In this document: positions 21,271-30,664 of the stretch, one piece after another | Layout: the number at the start of each line of letters is the position of its first letter | Position numbering within the stretch: position 1 is the stretch's first letter | NCBI RefSeq assembly: GCF_025353885.1 | Contig: NZ_JANXNX010000050.1 | Coordinates: forward strand, 1 to 41,955 | Length of the DNA stretch: 41,955 nucleotides | Direction of reading: 5' to 3' | DNA from: Sphingomonas sp. | GTDB taxonomy: Bacteria; Pseudomonadota; Alphaproteobacteria; Sphingomonadales; Sphingomonadaceae | The notes under the pieces: model-generated | What the model was told of the DNA's origin: nothing | Database searches by the model: none | The model's input: the letters and a program-made list of their open reading frames with translations, nothing else | Made by a program: the position numbers and the translations under genes

Positions 21271-22989
21271 ATGATTTTGCGCGAGAAGGAAAAATCGGGT
21301 GAAGTCGAGCGCGCGGCGAACCCTGTGGGGTTTGCGCTTGCGCCGCTGCCCGACGACCCGCGTGTTGCCGCGCTCAGGCAATTGGGCTGGCGGGTCGCGA
21401 CGGAACCGGAAGAGCCCGGAGCGGACACATCAAGGGTCGTGCTGGTCGATTTGCGCCGAGGGCCGCCTGTCGGACTGGCGGCAATGGGTCCGGCGATCGC
21501 GACCATGCGGGGTGCCCTGGTAGCGCTGCTTCCCGACCAGACCGCTTTCGAAGCCGCGTTCGAGGCGGGCGCTACGCACGTTGTCGCCGAACCGTTTACC
21601 GTCGAGTTGCTGGACGCCGCGCTGCTGCTGGCGGCGCGGCACGTCGAGCGGCTGGCACTGGCGGGGGGCAGGCGACGCGCCGAACGCACCGTGATTGCGC
21701 CAAACGACCCCGGGTCCGAAATCCGATCGGTCGCGGGCAGTGTGCAGGAACAGTTACTGGCAGGGCCGACGGCGCTGATGCTGGTCGGATTGAAACGGTT
21801 CGACGCTATCAATGCCGCGTTCGGACGGGTCACCGGCGATGCCTTGCTGGTGGCGGTGGAACGGCGGATCGCGGCGGCGGCCAGGGAGGTTTCCGCAGGA
21901 ACCGCAATCGTCGCGCGATCAGACGGCACGGACTTCATCGTGGTGCCGGGGCAGATGGGTATTACCGGTCGATTGGCGTTGGCGGATCGCATCGTTACCC
22001 AGATCGAACGCCCGTTCATGGCGGGGGATCATTTTGTGGCGCTGGGCGCCTGTGTCGGCATCGTCGATACCCGCACTGGTGACCGGGAATCCGACGTGCT
22101 GCGCCGGGCCCAGGTCGCGCTAGCGGCGGCGCGCGACGACGATGTTCCCGTGCGGGTGTTGAGCGAAAAGGATGAGGGCACCGCATTGTTCGATGCCGGT
22201 CTGGAAACCGATCTTCGCCGTGCGCTGCACAACGATGAGATCGACATTCTGTTTCAGCCTCAGGTTTCAGTGACGACAGGGCGCATTATCGGGGTCGAGG
22301 CACTGGCCCGCTGGCGGCACCCCCAACATGGCGAGCTGGGTGCGGAGACCCTGTTTTCGGTCGCGAAACGGTCCGACTATCTGACGGCACTTTCGACCCA
22401 TGTGCAGCGCCGGGCCGCAACCAGGGCGGCAGCGTGGCCGATCGTGCTGGAGAAATTGCGCCTGTCGGTGAACGTCACGGCGGAAGACATCGGCCGCCCC
22501 GGCTTCGTCGAGACGTTCTTGGCGATGATCGATGAAACCGGCTTTCCCCGCGCGCGGCTGACCGTGGAAATTACCGAAAACGGCCTGATCGAAGACCTGA
22601 ACGCGGCGGCGACGCTGCTCGCGACCTTGCGTGCCGAGGGGTGCCGGGTCGCCATCGATGACTTCGGAACCGGATATTCCAGCCTGGCTTATTTGAAGGC
22701 GCTGCCCCTCGATTATCTGAAGATCGACAAACATCTGGCGCAGGATATCGCCGGCACCCCGCGCGATCGGATCGTCGTGCGTGGCGTGATCAACATGGCG
22801 CGATCGCTGGGGCTGGCGGTGATCGCCGAGGGTGTCGAAACCGAAGAGCAACTGACCCTGCTGGCGCAGGAAGGTTGCAATTACTACCAGGGGTTCCTGT
22901 GCGCGGCCCCGCTGACGGTGGAGGCGCTGGCGGAATTGGTTACGCAGCGATCTTTGCCAGCCCCTTCGATATCTGGAGCGCGCCGTTGA
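21271..22989 (+). CDS. Cytosolic degenerate-GGDEF / EAL protein (c-di-GMP phosphodiesterase candidate)
   Basis: About 572 residues from ATG 21271; TTG 21277 would fit the AAGGGG ribosome site better. The frame also opens at 21184, but that overlaps moaA. The N-terminus looks like a degenerate receiver fold (VVLVDLRRGPP, MRGALVALLP, GATHVVAEPF) without a convincing phospho-acceptor site. The GGDEF position reads SDGTDF, so cyclase activity is unlikely. The EAL domain is intact: EALARW, EITENG, DDFGTGYSS, LKIDKH, EGVETEEQ. No membrane segment is seen. Its last 50 bp overlap the end of convergent mfd. Confidence 0.9.
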   Translation: MILREKEKSGEVERAANPVGFALAPLPDDPRVAALRQLGWRVATEPEEPGADTSRVVLVDLRRGPPVGLAAMGPAIATMRGALVALLPDQTAFEAAFEAGATHVVAEPFTVELLDAALLLAARHVERLALAGGRRRAERTVIAPNDPGSEIRSVAGSVQEQLLAGPTALMLVGLKRFDAINAAFGRVTGDALLVAVERRIAAAAREVSAGTAIVARSDGTDFIVVPGQMGITGRLALADRIVTQIERPFMAGDHFVALGACVGIVDTRTGDRESDVLRRAQVALAAARDDDVPVRVLSEKDEGTALFDAGLETDLRRALHNDEIDILFQPQVSVTTGRIIGVEALARWRHPQHGELGAETLFSVAKRSDYLTALSTHVQRRAATRAAAWPIVLEKLRLSVNVTAEDIGRPGFVETFLAMIDETGFPRARLTVEITENGLIEDLNAAATLLATLRAEGCRVAIDDFGTGYSSLAYLKALPLDYLKIDKHLAQDIAGTPRDRIVVRGVINMARSLGLAVIAEGVETEEQLTLLAQEGCNYYQGFLCAAPLTVEALAELVTQRSLPAPSISGARR

Positions 22990-25900
22990 GGCGCGACTTC
23001 GGGTCGCCCCATTCACGAGCGATGACCAGCTTGCTGTCGGGACGCAGTTTGGCGACACCCTTTAAACGCTCGACATAGTTAAGCAGGCCGGGGACGTTCG
23101 AGAATCCTTCCTGCCAGAAACTGACCAAGGCACCGCGTGGTCCGACATCGATCTTGGCAATCCCCGCACTACGGGCGTTGAGCTTGATCGCCATCAGGGT
23201 GAGAAGGTTTTCGGTGGCATCGGGCAGGGGGCCGAAGCGGTCGATGATCTCTGCTCCGAAGGCCTCGATCGCAAGTTGGTTGTCTATCTCGTTGACACGT
23301 CTGTAGAGGCTCATGCGGAGGTCGAGGTCGGGGACGTAGTCGTCGGGAATCAGGATCGGGGCGTCGACGGTGATTTGCGGTGACAAATCGGCCTTGCGGG
23401 CGGCTACGATTCCGCCCGCTTTTGCATCAATTATCGCGTCTTCGAGCATGGATTGATACAATTCGAAGCCAACTTCGCGAATATGGCCCGACTGTTCGTC
23501 ACCCAAAAGATTGCCCGCGCCGCGAATATCCAGATCGTGACTGGCAAGCTGGAAACCGGCACCCAGGGTATCGAGATCGCTCAATACCTTCAGGCGTTTT
23601 TCCGCGCCCTCGGTCATCGAACGGTCCTTGCCCGTCGTCATATAGGCATAGGCGCGGGTCTTTGACCGTCCGACGCGGCCACGAAGCTGATAAAGCTGGG
23701 CCAGGCCGAAGCGGTCGGCGTGGTGGATGATCATCGTGTTGGCGCTCGGGATATCGAGGCCCGATTCGACGATCGTGGTCGACAGCAGCACATCGTATTT
23801 GCGGTCATAGAAAGCCGACATTCGCTCCTCGACTTGGGTGGGCGACATCTGACCGTGCGCGGTGACGGCGCGGATTTCGGGGATTTCCTTCAGCAAAAAT
23901 GCCTCGATGTCGGGCAGGTCGGAAATGCGCGGGGTGACAAAGAAACTCTGGCCCCCGCGATAATGTTCGCGAAGCAGGGCTTCACGCAACACCACCGGAT
24001 CCCATGGCATGACATAAGTGCGGACGGCGAGGCGATCGACCGGCGGGGTCTGAATGACCGACAGTTCGCGCAGGCCCGACATGGCCATTTGCAAGGTCCG
24101 GGGGATCGGCGTCGCGGTCAGGGTCAGCATATGGACGTCAGTCTTTAGGGCCTTCAGTCGCTCTTTGTGGGTGACGCCGAAACGCTGCTCCTCGTCGACG
24201 ATCACCAACCCGAGGCGCTTGAACTCCACGGTCTTGGCAAGGATGGCATGGGTGCCGATGACGATGTCGAGCGTGCCGTCCGCCATACCCGCCTTGGTGG
24301 CGGTGGCCTCGGTGCCGGGGACCAGCCGCGACAGGCGACCAACTTTCAGTGGAAAGCCTTGAAAGCGTTCGAGGAAAGTCTTGTGATGCTGGCGGGCGAG
24401 CAGCGTCGTTGGGCAGACCAGCGCGACCTGCTGGCCGCTCATCGCCGCGATAAATGCCGCGCGCAAGGCGACTTCGGTCTTGCCGAAACCGACATCGCCG
24501 CAGACGAGGCGATCCATCGGCTTGCCCGCGCCAAGGTCTTCGATGACATCGGCGATCGCACGGTCCTGGTCGTCGGTTTCCTGATAGGGAAAACGGTCGA
24601 CGAACTCATTATAGGCCGCATCGGGCACCATGACGTCAGCCGCCTTTAGCGCGCGTTCGGCGGCGACGAGGATGAGGTCGCCCGCGATTGCGCGGATACG
24701 CTCCTTCATGGTCGCCTTGCGGCGCTGCCATGCCTCGCCGCCGAGGCGGTCGAGCTGGGCCACGTCGCTCGCCGAGCCGTAACGTGACAGGATGTCGATG
24801 TTCTCGACCGGCACGAACAGCTTGTCGCCGCCCGCATAGGTCAGCGCGACGCAATCATGGGGACTTTTGCCCACGGGAATCGAGGTCAGCCCCTCGTAAC
24901 GCCCGATACCGTGGTCGCGGTGGACCATGAGGTCGCCGGGGGACATGGCGGCGAGTTCGGACAGAAAGGCATCGGTGCTCTTCTTGCGTTTGGCGCGACG
25001 GACGAGCCGGTCGCCAAGCAAATCCTGTTCTGTAACAACCGCAACCGAGGGTGCGACAAAGCCGTGGTCGAGGGGGACGACGGCAAGCGCGACCTGACCC
25101 TTTGCGGCGATGCCCTGCGCATTTTGCCACGAGTCGGCCAGCGCCTGATTGCCGAGGCCGTGTTCGGCGAGAAGTCCCGAAAGACGGTCGCGGGAACCGT
25201 TCGAGTAGCTGGCGATGATGAGGCCGGTTTTGCCGATTGCTTTCCGGTAATCGGCAAGCGCCTCGTAGACGTTTTCGGATCGGCTGCGCTCGGGTCCGAA
25301 ATCGCGCGCGCCCTCTATGCCGAAGTCGATGACCGTGGCCGAGGGCGGTTCGCGGAACTGGGTGGCGAGATGGACCCGGCGACTGTCGAGCGCGGCGGTC
25401 CATTCGGCGGCGGTAAGATACAAAGATTCGGGCTTCAGCGGGCGATAGCTGCCAGGGTCGGACGACGCCGCACGGACGCGATTGGAATGATAGTCGGTGA
25501 TGGCCTCGAAACGCGCCTCGGCGGCGCCTCCACTACCGGCGTCGCGGACGATGATGTCGTCGGTCCCCAGGTGATCGAACAGCGTGCCCAGCTTTTCCTC
25601 GATCAGCGGCAGCCAGTGGTCCATGCCCGCGAGCCGGCGGCCATCGCTGATCGCCTGATAAAGCGGGTCGCCGGTCGCCGTCGCGCCAAAGGTTTCACGG
25701 TAGCGGCTGCGAAACCGCTTGATCGAGTCCTCGTCGAGCAGCGATTCGGAAGCGGGCAGGAGCGTGAAGCCGTCGATGCGTTCGATGGTGCGCTGGTCGG
25801 CCGGGTCGAACGTACGGACGCTTTCGATTTCATCGCCGAAGAAGTCGAGGCGCAGGGCATGGGCCAGGCCGCTGGGGAACAGGTCGACGAGCGAACCGCG

Positions 25901-26407
25901 CACCGCAAAGTCGCCGGAGTCGGCCACGGTTTCGCTGCGGATATAGCCATTGGCTTGCAGCAGTTGAGCAAGCGAGTCGCGGTCGATGCGTTCGCCGGGC
26001 GCCAGCGTTGCGACCAGCGATCGGAGGCGAAAGGGCGTGAGCGTGCGCTGGGTGGCGGCGTTGACCGTGGTCAGCAGCAATTGGGGGCCGGTGGGTTTGG
26101 CCTGAAGCGCAGACAGTGCGGCCAGGCGTTCGGCGGTGACCCGCAGCGACGGGGATGCGCGGTCGTAGGGCAGGCAGTCCCATGCGGGATAGTTGAGGAC
26201 CTGAATCTCGGGCGCGAACCACTGTGCGGCATCGGCCAGCCCGCGCATTTCGGCTTCATCGGCGGCGATGAATACGGCGCGTTTCGGGGCGGCGCGAGCA
26301 AGGTCGGTGAGCAACCAAGGCAGGAACCCGTTGGGGGCTCCCGCCAGCGTCAGCGGGGATTTTGCGGCCGTTATGCGGGAGATTTCGGTCAATTTATGAG
26401 CGTCCAT
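22940..26407 (-). CDS. mfd: Transcription-repair coupling factor Mfd
   Basis: Mfd displaces RNA polymerase stalled at lesions and recruits UvrA. It has about 1155 residues from ATG 26407; TTG 26416 in the same frame is possible. Order of domains: UvrB-like N-terminal domains, the RNA-polymerase-interaction (CarD-like) domain DLMVHRDHGIGRYEGL...DKLFVPVENID, a RecG-type translocase with Walker A GDVGFGKT, DEEQ box VDEEQRFGV, TATPIPRTLQMA and QLRGRVGRSKTRAYAY, and a C-terminal TRCF domain. Its stop lies inside the 3' end of the opposite EAL gene. sdhE is 184 bp upstream across a repeat-filled gap. Confidence 0.97.
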   Translation of the reverse strand: MDAHKLTEISRITAAKSPLTLAGAPNGFLPWLLTDLARAAPKRAVFIAADEAEMRGLADAAQWFAPEIQVLNYPAWDCLPYDRASPSLRVTAERLAALSALQAKPTGPQLLLTTVNAATQRTLTPFRLRSLVATLAPGERIDRDSLAQLLQANGYIRSETVADSGDFAVRGSLVDLFPSGLAHALRLDFFGDEIESVRTFDPADQRTIERIDGFTLLPASESLLDEDSIKRFRSRYRETFGATATGDPLYQAISDGRRLAGMDHWLPLIEEKLGTLFDHLGTDDIIVRDAGSGGAAEARFEAITDYHSNRVRAASSDPGSYRPLKPESLYLTAAEWTAALDSRRVHLATQFREPPSATVIDFGIEGARDFGPERSRSENVYEALADYRKAIGKTGLIIASYSNGSRDRLSGLLAEHGLGNQALADSWQNAQGIAAKGQVALAVVPLDHGFVAPSVAVVTEQDLLGDRLVRRAKRKKSTDAFLSELAAMSPGDLMVHRDHGIGRYEGLTSIPVGKSPHDCVALTYAGGDKLFVPVENIDILSRYGSASDVAQLDRLGGEAWQRRKATMKERIRAIAGDLILVAAERALKAADVMVPDAAYNEFVDRFPYQETDDQDRAIADVIEDLGAGKPMDRLVCGDVGFGKTEVALRAAFIAAMSGQQVALVCPTTLLARQHHKTFLERFQGFPLKVGRLSRLVPGTEATATKAGMADGTLDIVIGTHAILAKTVEFKRLGLVIVDEEQRFGVTHKERLKALKTDVHMLTLTATPIPRTLQMAMSGLRELSVIQTPPVDRLAVRTYVMPWDPVVLREALLREHYRGGQSFFVTPRISDLPDIEAFLLKEIPEIRAVTAHGQMSPTQVEERMSAFYDRKYDVLLSTTIVESGLDIPSANTMIIHHADRFGLAQLYQLRGRVGRSKTRAYAYMTTGKDRSMTEGAEKRLKVLSDLDTLGAGFQLASHDLDIRGAGNLLGDEQSGHIREVGFELYQSMLEDAIIDAKAGGIVAARKADLSPQITVDAPILIPDDYVPDLDLRMSLYRRVNEIDNQLAIEAFGAEIIDRFGPLPDATENLLTLMAIKLNARSAGIAKIDVGPRGALVSFWQEGFSNVPGLLNYVERLKGVAKLRPDSKLVIAREWGDPKSRLNGALQISKGLAKIAA

Positions 26408-26429
26408 CGGCGACAAATCGCGCCGCTTG

Positions 26430-26504
26430 TATCGAGCGAAGTTGAGACACGGTCTGTAAGGGTTGCGCCGGTGGCCCGTCTTTCGACTGCGCTTTCGATC
26501 GAGA
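26430..26504. repeat. Degenerate inverted repeat, second family
   Basis: The left arm 26430-26448 (ATCGAGCGAAGTTGAGA core) and right arm 26480-26504 (TTTCGACTGCGCTTTCGA core) are imperfect inverted copies, in the gap between sdhE and mfd. The core resembles a repeat I have seen between sphingomonad genes (TCTCGACTTCGCTCGA); that identification is from memory and needs a genome-wide count. Confidence 0.5.
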
Positions 26505-26523
26505 GGGCGGGTCTTTCTGACAT

Positions 26524-26556
26524 CCGTATAGGCCCCGGCCTGCGCCGGGGTGACGG
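26524..26556. repeat. Dispersed GC-rich palindromic element, solo copy
   Basis: This 33 bp stretch matches 1334-1366 at 32 of 33 positions. Its core CCCCGGC-CTGC-GCCGGGG is a perfect 7 bp stem with a 4-base loop. It sits between sdhE and mfd, downstream of sdhE on the minus strand. Confidence 0.85.
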
Positions 26557-26591
26557 AGGAAGAATATGATCCTCGATCTCATGCGAACGCG

Positions 26592-26894
26592 TCACTTTTC
26601 CACCGCGATATAATCCAGTTTCTGCATGGCAATCATCATCGGCCCCGAAGCTCGTTCGGGCACTGGCATGGTGCCGATCGCCCAGGCCATGATTTCGACG
26701 TCTTCCTCGTGCATTAGCGCTTCGAACCAAGTGATCTCTTCATCGTTCCAGCCCGCCGAATATCGGTCGTAGAAGCCGCCAACCAGCAGGTCCGCCTCTT
26801 TGGTCCCGCGATGCCAGCTACGAAAGCGAAGGCGTTTCAGGCGGATCTCACGGTCTGGAATCTCAAGCTCCAATAGCAAAAGGCCGACGGGCAT
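26592..26894 (-). CDS. sdhE: FAD assembly factor SdhE (succinate dehydrogenase assembly factor 2)
   Basis: SdhE helps attach FAD covalently to SdhA. In 100 residues it carries the family signature RGxxE as R29-G-T-K-E33 within RSWHRGTKEADLL, then the acidic EEDVEIMAWAIG helix region. GGGGGG about 6 bases before the ATG acts as ribosome site. It is divergent from recG by 39 bp and precedes mfd, an order seen in related alphaproteobacteria. Confidence 0.92.
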   Translation of the reverse strand: MPVGLLLLELEIPDREIRLKRLRFRSWHRGTKEADLLVGGFYDRYSAGWNDEEITWFEALMHEEDVEIMAWAIGTMPVPERASGPMMIAMQKLDYIAVEK

Positions 26895-26933
26895 TCATTT
26901 GCCCCCCGACTGTGTGTAGGCACTCCTGTAGCC

Positions 26934-28988
26934 ATGCGACCCGAACTCCTCAATCCGCTATTCGCCGAAGTCGAGGCACTGAAGGGCGTTGGCGCGGGCA
27001 TTGCCAAGCCGCTGGCGCGCCTGGGCCTGGAGCGGGTGGTCGATGTGCTGTTCCACTTGTCAACAGGGACGGTGACGCGGACGCGGTTGGACAGGCTCGA
27101 CGATGGGGTGCCGGGCGACCATGTCGCTATCGTCGTAACGCCAATCGAATATCGGCAAAACGGGTCGCGCGGGCCGTTGCGGGTTCAGGCCGTCGATCTG
27201 GCGGGCGACTACCTTAGTCTGACGTATTTCGGCGCGCGCACCGGCTATGCTCGCAAGCTGCTGCCGCTGGGTGAGCCGAAGCTGATTTCGGGGAAGCTGG
27301 AGCTGTATGGGCAGGAGCGGCAAATCGTTCATCCCGACCAGATCCTGGCCCCCGACGACCAGATTGCGCTGAGAGAGGCGATCTACCCCCTGTCGGAAGG
27401 ACTGACCGCGCGGCGGTTGGGACAGTTGGCCGAACAGGCAATCGGACGCGCGCCCGAACTGCCCGAATGGATCGAGCCAGGACTGCTGGCCGCCAAAGGA
27501 TGGCCGGGCTGGCGCGTGGGGATTGCAACGGCGCACCATACGCCCGACGACGCTCTGGCGCGCGAGCGGATCGCCTATGACGAGGTTTTCGCCAATCAAC
27601 TGGCATTGATGCTGGTGCGGGCCTCCTCGCGGAAACGGCGGGGCACACCGCTGACCGGTGATGGGCGGCACCGTGACGCCTTGCGCCTGCCCTATGCACC
27701 AACGGGCGCCCAGCGGCGGGTCATGGCCGAGATCGAGGGCGACATGGCGCAGCCGACGCCGATGGTCCGGCTGCTCCAGGGCGATGTCGGCTCGGGCAAG
27801 ACACTGGTCGCGCTGGAGGCGATGCTGATTGCGGTCGAAGCGGGCGCGCAGGCCGCCTTGCTAGCGCCGACCGAAATCCTGGCGCGGCAACATTTCGCCA
27901 ATTTGCAGGCAATGATGTCGGGCCTGCCAGTACGAATCGCAATCCTGACGGGGCGCGACAAGGGGCGCGTTCGGGAGGCGACGCTGATGGGGCTGGCCGA
28001 TGGGTCGATCGACATGCTGATCGGCACGCACGCGATATTTCAGGAGGCTGTCGCCTATAAAAAGCTGGGTCTGGCGGTCGTCGATGAGCAACATCGCTTC
28101 GGTGTGGCGCAGCGGATGCTGCTGACCGCCAAGGCCGAACGCCCACCGCACCTGCTGGTGATGACCGCGACACCGATCCCGCGAACTTTGACCCTCACCA
28201 ATTACGGCGAGATGGACGTCAGCCGAATCGACGAAATGCCCCCGGGGCGAACGCCGGTTGAAACGAGCGTTGTGGCAGGCGACCGGCTGGACGAGGTGAT
28301 CGCCGGGCTAGGACGCCATATCGAGGGGGGCGGGCAGGCGTTCTGGGTTTGCCCCTTGGTCGAGGAGTCCGAGATCGCAGACCGCAGCGCAGCAGAGGCG
28401 CGCGCGGCGGCCCTGAGGTCGCGGTTTGGGGACCGGATCGGGCTGGTGCATGGCCGAATGAAGGGACCGGACAAGGACGCGGTCATGTTGGCGTTCCAGC
28501 AAGGCGCGTTGAGCGTGCTGGTTGCGACGACGGTTATCGAGGTTGGCGTCGACGTGCCGAATGCCTCGCTGATCGTGATCGAGGATGCCGAACGCTTTGG
28601 GCTCGCGCAGCTGCATCAACTGCGCGGGCGGGTCGGGCGAGGGGCGGAGCGGTCGGTTTGCCTGCTGCTCCGGGGGAATTCATTGAGCGAGACCGCGCGC
28701 GCCCGGCTGGCGACGATGAAGAACTCGACCGATGGGTTTTTCATCGCCGAAGAGGATTTGCGGTTGCGCGGGGCCGGCGAATTGCTGGGGACGCGGCAGT
28801 CGGGGGAGGCGCGGTTTCGGCTGGCGACGGCCGAACAGATTGTGGCGCTGACGCCGACGGCCCATGACGATGCGCGATTACTGGTGGATCGTGACGGCGG
28901 GCTGGACGGCGACCGTGGCCGGGCGGCGCGGCTGGCGCTGTATCTGTTCGAGCGGGATGCCGGGGTGGCATTGTTGCGGTCGGGGTGA
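26934..28988 (+). CDS. recG: ATP-dependent DNA helicase RecG
   Basis: RecG remodels stalled forks and branched DNA. The protein has 684 residues: an N-terminal wedge/OB-fold region (GVGAGIAKPLARLGLERVVD at the start), then the helicase core with Walker A GDVGSGKT (about 283-290), VVDEQHRFGV, TATPIPRTLTLT, ATTVIEVGVDVPNA, and QLRGRVGRGAERS. The C-terminal TRG-like region contains LRGAGELLGTRQSG. The 39 bp gap to sdhE means both promoters are compressed or overlap coding sequence. No strong ribosome site is visible before ATG 26934. Confidence 0.96.
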   Translation: MRPELLNPLFAEVEALKGVGAGIAKPLARLGLERVVDVLFHLSTGTVTRTRLDRLDDGVPGDHVAIVVTPIEYRQNGSRGPLRVQAVDLAGDYLSLTYFGARTGYARKLLPLGEPKLISGKLELYGQERQIVHPDQILAPDDQIALREAIYPLSEGLTARRLGQLAEQAIGRAPELPEWIEPGLLAAKGWPGWRVGIATAHHTPDDALARERIAYDEVFANQLALMLVRASSRKRRGTPLTGDGRHRDALRLPYAPTGAQRRVMAEIEGDMAQPTPMVRLLQGDVGSGKTLVALEAMLIAVEAGAQAALLAPTEILARQHFANLQAMMSGLPVRIAILTGRDKGRVREATLMGLADGSIDMLIGTHAIFQEAVAYKKLGLAVVDEQHRFGVAQRMLLTAKAERPPHLLVMTATPIPRTLTLTNYGEMDVSRIDEMPPGRTPVETSVVAGDRLDEVIAGLGRHIEGGGQAFWVCPLVEESEIADRSAAEARAAALRSRFGDRIGLVHGRMKGPDKDAVMLAFQQGALSVLVATTVIEVGVDVPNASLIVIEDAERFGLAQLHQLRGRVGRGAERSVCLLLRGNSLSETARARLATMKNSTDGFFIAEEDLRLRGAGELLGTRQSGEARFRLATAEQIVALTPTAHDDARLLVDRDGGLDGDRGRAARLALYLFERDAGVALLRSG

Positions 28989-29004
28989 CGACTAACCGCA
29001 CCCC

Positions 29005-29346
29005 CTAGCCCCGGGGATGCTCGCCGAAAACCTTGACGAATGTCGCGAATGCTTCGGCTTCGACGGTTTCGCGGAAGCTGCCGCCGAGACGGTCCCCCAG
29101 CACCCAGACGATGTCGGCACGCAGCCATCCGATCGTGGGAATATCGACCCGGACGGGTGCGCGTTCGCACAGCAGCCAGTCGGATTGCCCCATAAAACCG
29201 ACTTCGGAAAGGTTCAGGATACGCACCGCAAAAGTGCGGCTTTCGCGGTCGGCCATCAGCGTATCGAGCGCGACCGTGCGCCGTTCAGCGCGCCGACGTT
29301 CAGCGGCGGCGACCTGTTCGATGAGATTGTACGAGGCACTTGCCAT
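29005..29346 (-). CDS. PilZ-domain protein (c-di-GMP binding candidate)
   Basis: A 113-residue single PilZ domain from ATG 29346. The frame stays open far upstream, but only inside antisense tyrS, where the product is arginine-rich and implausible. The c-di-GMP signature is present: an RRxxR-type cluster in AAERRRAERRTVA and NLSEVG matching (D/N)xSxxG, followed by a beta-rich segment (PVRVDIPTIGWLRADIVWV). It lies 16 bp past the recG stop in convergent orientation, and 59 bp separate it from the tyrS stop. Confidence 0.85.
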   Translation of the reverse strand: MASASYNLIEQVAAAERRRAERRTVALDTLMADRESRTFAVRILNLSEVGFMGQSDWLLCERAPVRVDIPTIGWLRADIVWVLGDRLGGSFRETVEAEAFATFVKVFGEHPRG

Positions 29347-29405
29347 GCCGTTCCCGTAGGCCAGTCTGGCTAGCGTGTCATGAACCGACAGGGTTAACCG
29401 CTTGC

Positions 29406-30632
29406 TTACCGGATAATCAGGCCATGAAGTTTCTTGCCCGCCGATACGCGCACAGGTTCTGGCCCCGGTGCAATCAGCGCGGCTTCGTCGGTGACCTTCT
29501 CGCCATCGATGCGCGCGCCGCCGCCCGCGATCAGGCGGCGGGCCTCCCCCTTCGACGCGACGAGGTTCAGCGCCAGCAGGGCATCGACAATCGAAATAAC
29601 ATGGGTCGTGACGGCATGTTGGGGCAGTCCGGCATCGCTCGCGCCCTCGTCGAAAGTCTTGCGCGCGGTCTGCGCGGCGGCGGCGGCGGCCTCGGCCCCA
29701 TGGGCCAGCGTGGTGGCGGAATCGGCAAGGATACTCTTGGCGGCATTGATCTCTGCGCCCTCCAATGCCTCCAGCCGAGCAATTTCGTCGAGCGGCACAT
29801 CGGTAAACAGGCGCAGGAAGCGTCCGACGTCGCCGTCCTGCGTATTGCGCCAGAACTGCCAATAATCATACGGGCTGAGGGCGTCGGCATTCAGCCAGAC
29901 GGCCCCGTTGGCGGTCTTGCCCATCTTCGACCCGTCGGCCATCGTGATCAGCGGCGTCGTCAGTCCGAACAGCGGCGTCCCGTCGACCCGGCGCGTCAGG
30001 TCCACGCCGTTGACGATGTTGCCCCATTGATCCGAACCACCCATCTGCAATCGCAAGCCCGCCCGGCGCGAAAGTTCCAGGAAGTCATAGGCTTGCAGGA
30101 TCATGTAGTTAAATTCGAGGAAAGTCAGTGGCTGTTCGCGCTCAAGCCGCAGCTTTACCGAGTCAAACGTCAGCATGCGGTTGATCGTGAAATGTTTGCC
30201 GATGTCGCGTAGAAACGGGACATATTCGAGCGCGTCGAGCCAATCGGCGTTGTTGACCATCACGGCATCGGTCGGGCCTTCGCCAAAGGTCAGGAAGCGT
30301 TCGAACACGCGCCGGATGCTGGCAATATTCTGGTTGATTGTGTCATCGGTCAGGATCCGTCGCGATTCATCCTTGCCCGACGGGTCACCTACCTTGGTCG
30401 TGCCGCCACCCATCAGGACGATGGGTTTGTGCCCCGCCTGCTGCATCCGGCGCAGCATCATGATCTGGACCAGGCTGCCGACGTGCAGCGAAGGCGCGGT
30501 CGCGTCGAAGCCGATATAACCGGGAACGACCTGTCGCGTGGCGAGGTCGTCGAGACCCACGGGATCGGTGATCTGGTGGACATAGCCGCGGCTATCGAGC
30601 AGGCGGAGAAGATCGGATTTATAGTCTGTCAT
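29406..30632 (-). CDS. tyrS: Tyrosine--tRNA ligase
   Basis: A class I aminoacyl-tRNA synthetase of 408 residues (TyrRS of the bacterial TyrS type). The HIGH-equivalent is H50-V-G-S53 (APSLHVGSL), with [11 protein letters not shown] before it. The KMSKS loop reads KMGKT (about residue 235, [13 protein letters not shown]). The [11 protein letters not shown] tyrosine/tRNA block is intact, and a C-terminal S4 domain ([18 protein letters not shown]) closes the protein. It is divergent from anmK with only 32 bp between start codons, so its promoter must lie within or next to anmK. Confidence 0.97.
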   Translation of the reverse strand: MTDYKSDLLRLLDSRGYVHQITDPVGLDDLATRQVVPGYIGFDATAPSLHVGSLVQIMMLRRMQQAGHKPIVLMGGGTTKVGDPSGKDESRRILTDDTINQNIASIRRVFERFLTFGEGPTDAVMVNNADWLDALEYVPFLRDIGKHFTINRMLTFDSVKLRLEREQPLTFLEFNYMILQAYDFLELSRRAGLRLQMGGSDQWGNIVNGVDLTRRVDGTPLFGLTTPLITMADGSKMGKTANGAVWLNADALSPYDYWQFWRNTQDGDVGRFLRLFTDVPLDEIARLEALEGAEINAAKSILADSATTLAHGAEAAAAAAQTARKTFDEGASDAGLPQHAVTTHVISIVDALLALNLVASKGEARRLIAGGGARIDGEKVTDEAALIAPGPEPVRVSAGKKLHGLIIR

Positions 30633-30664
30633 GGCGCGCGGGCGCTTAGCATGGGGGTCGGCAC

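Noticed and set aside
24857-26569. A 570-codon open frame antisense to mfd
   Set aside because: It is a shadow of the Mfd coding strand; the composition is Arg/Gly-rich and no motif is present.
29394-29408. CtrA site before the PilZ gene
   Set aside because: TTAA is followed after seven bases by CTTA, two mismatches in the second half-site, and part of it is the tyrS stop codon.
29347-29862. N-terminal extension of the PilZ protein
   Set aside because: The open frame continues upstream but runs antisense to tyrS and is Arg/Gly-rich; the PilZ domain is complete from ATG 29346.
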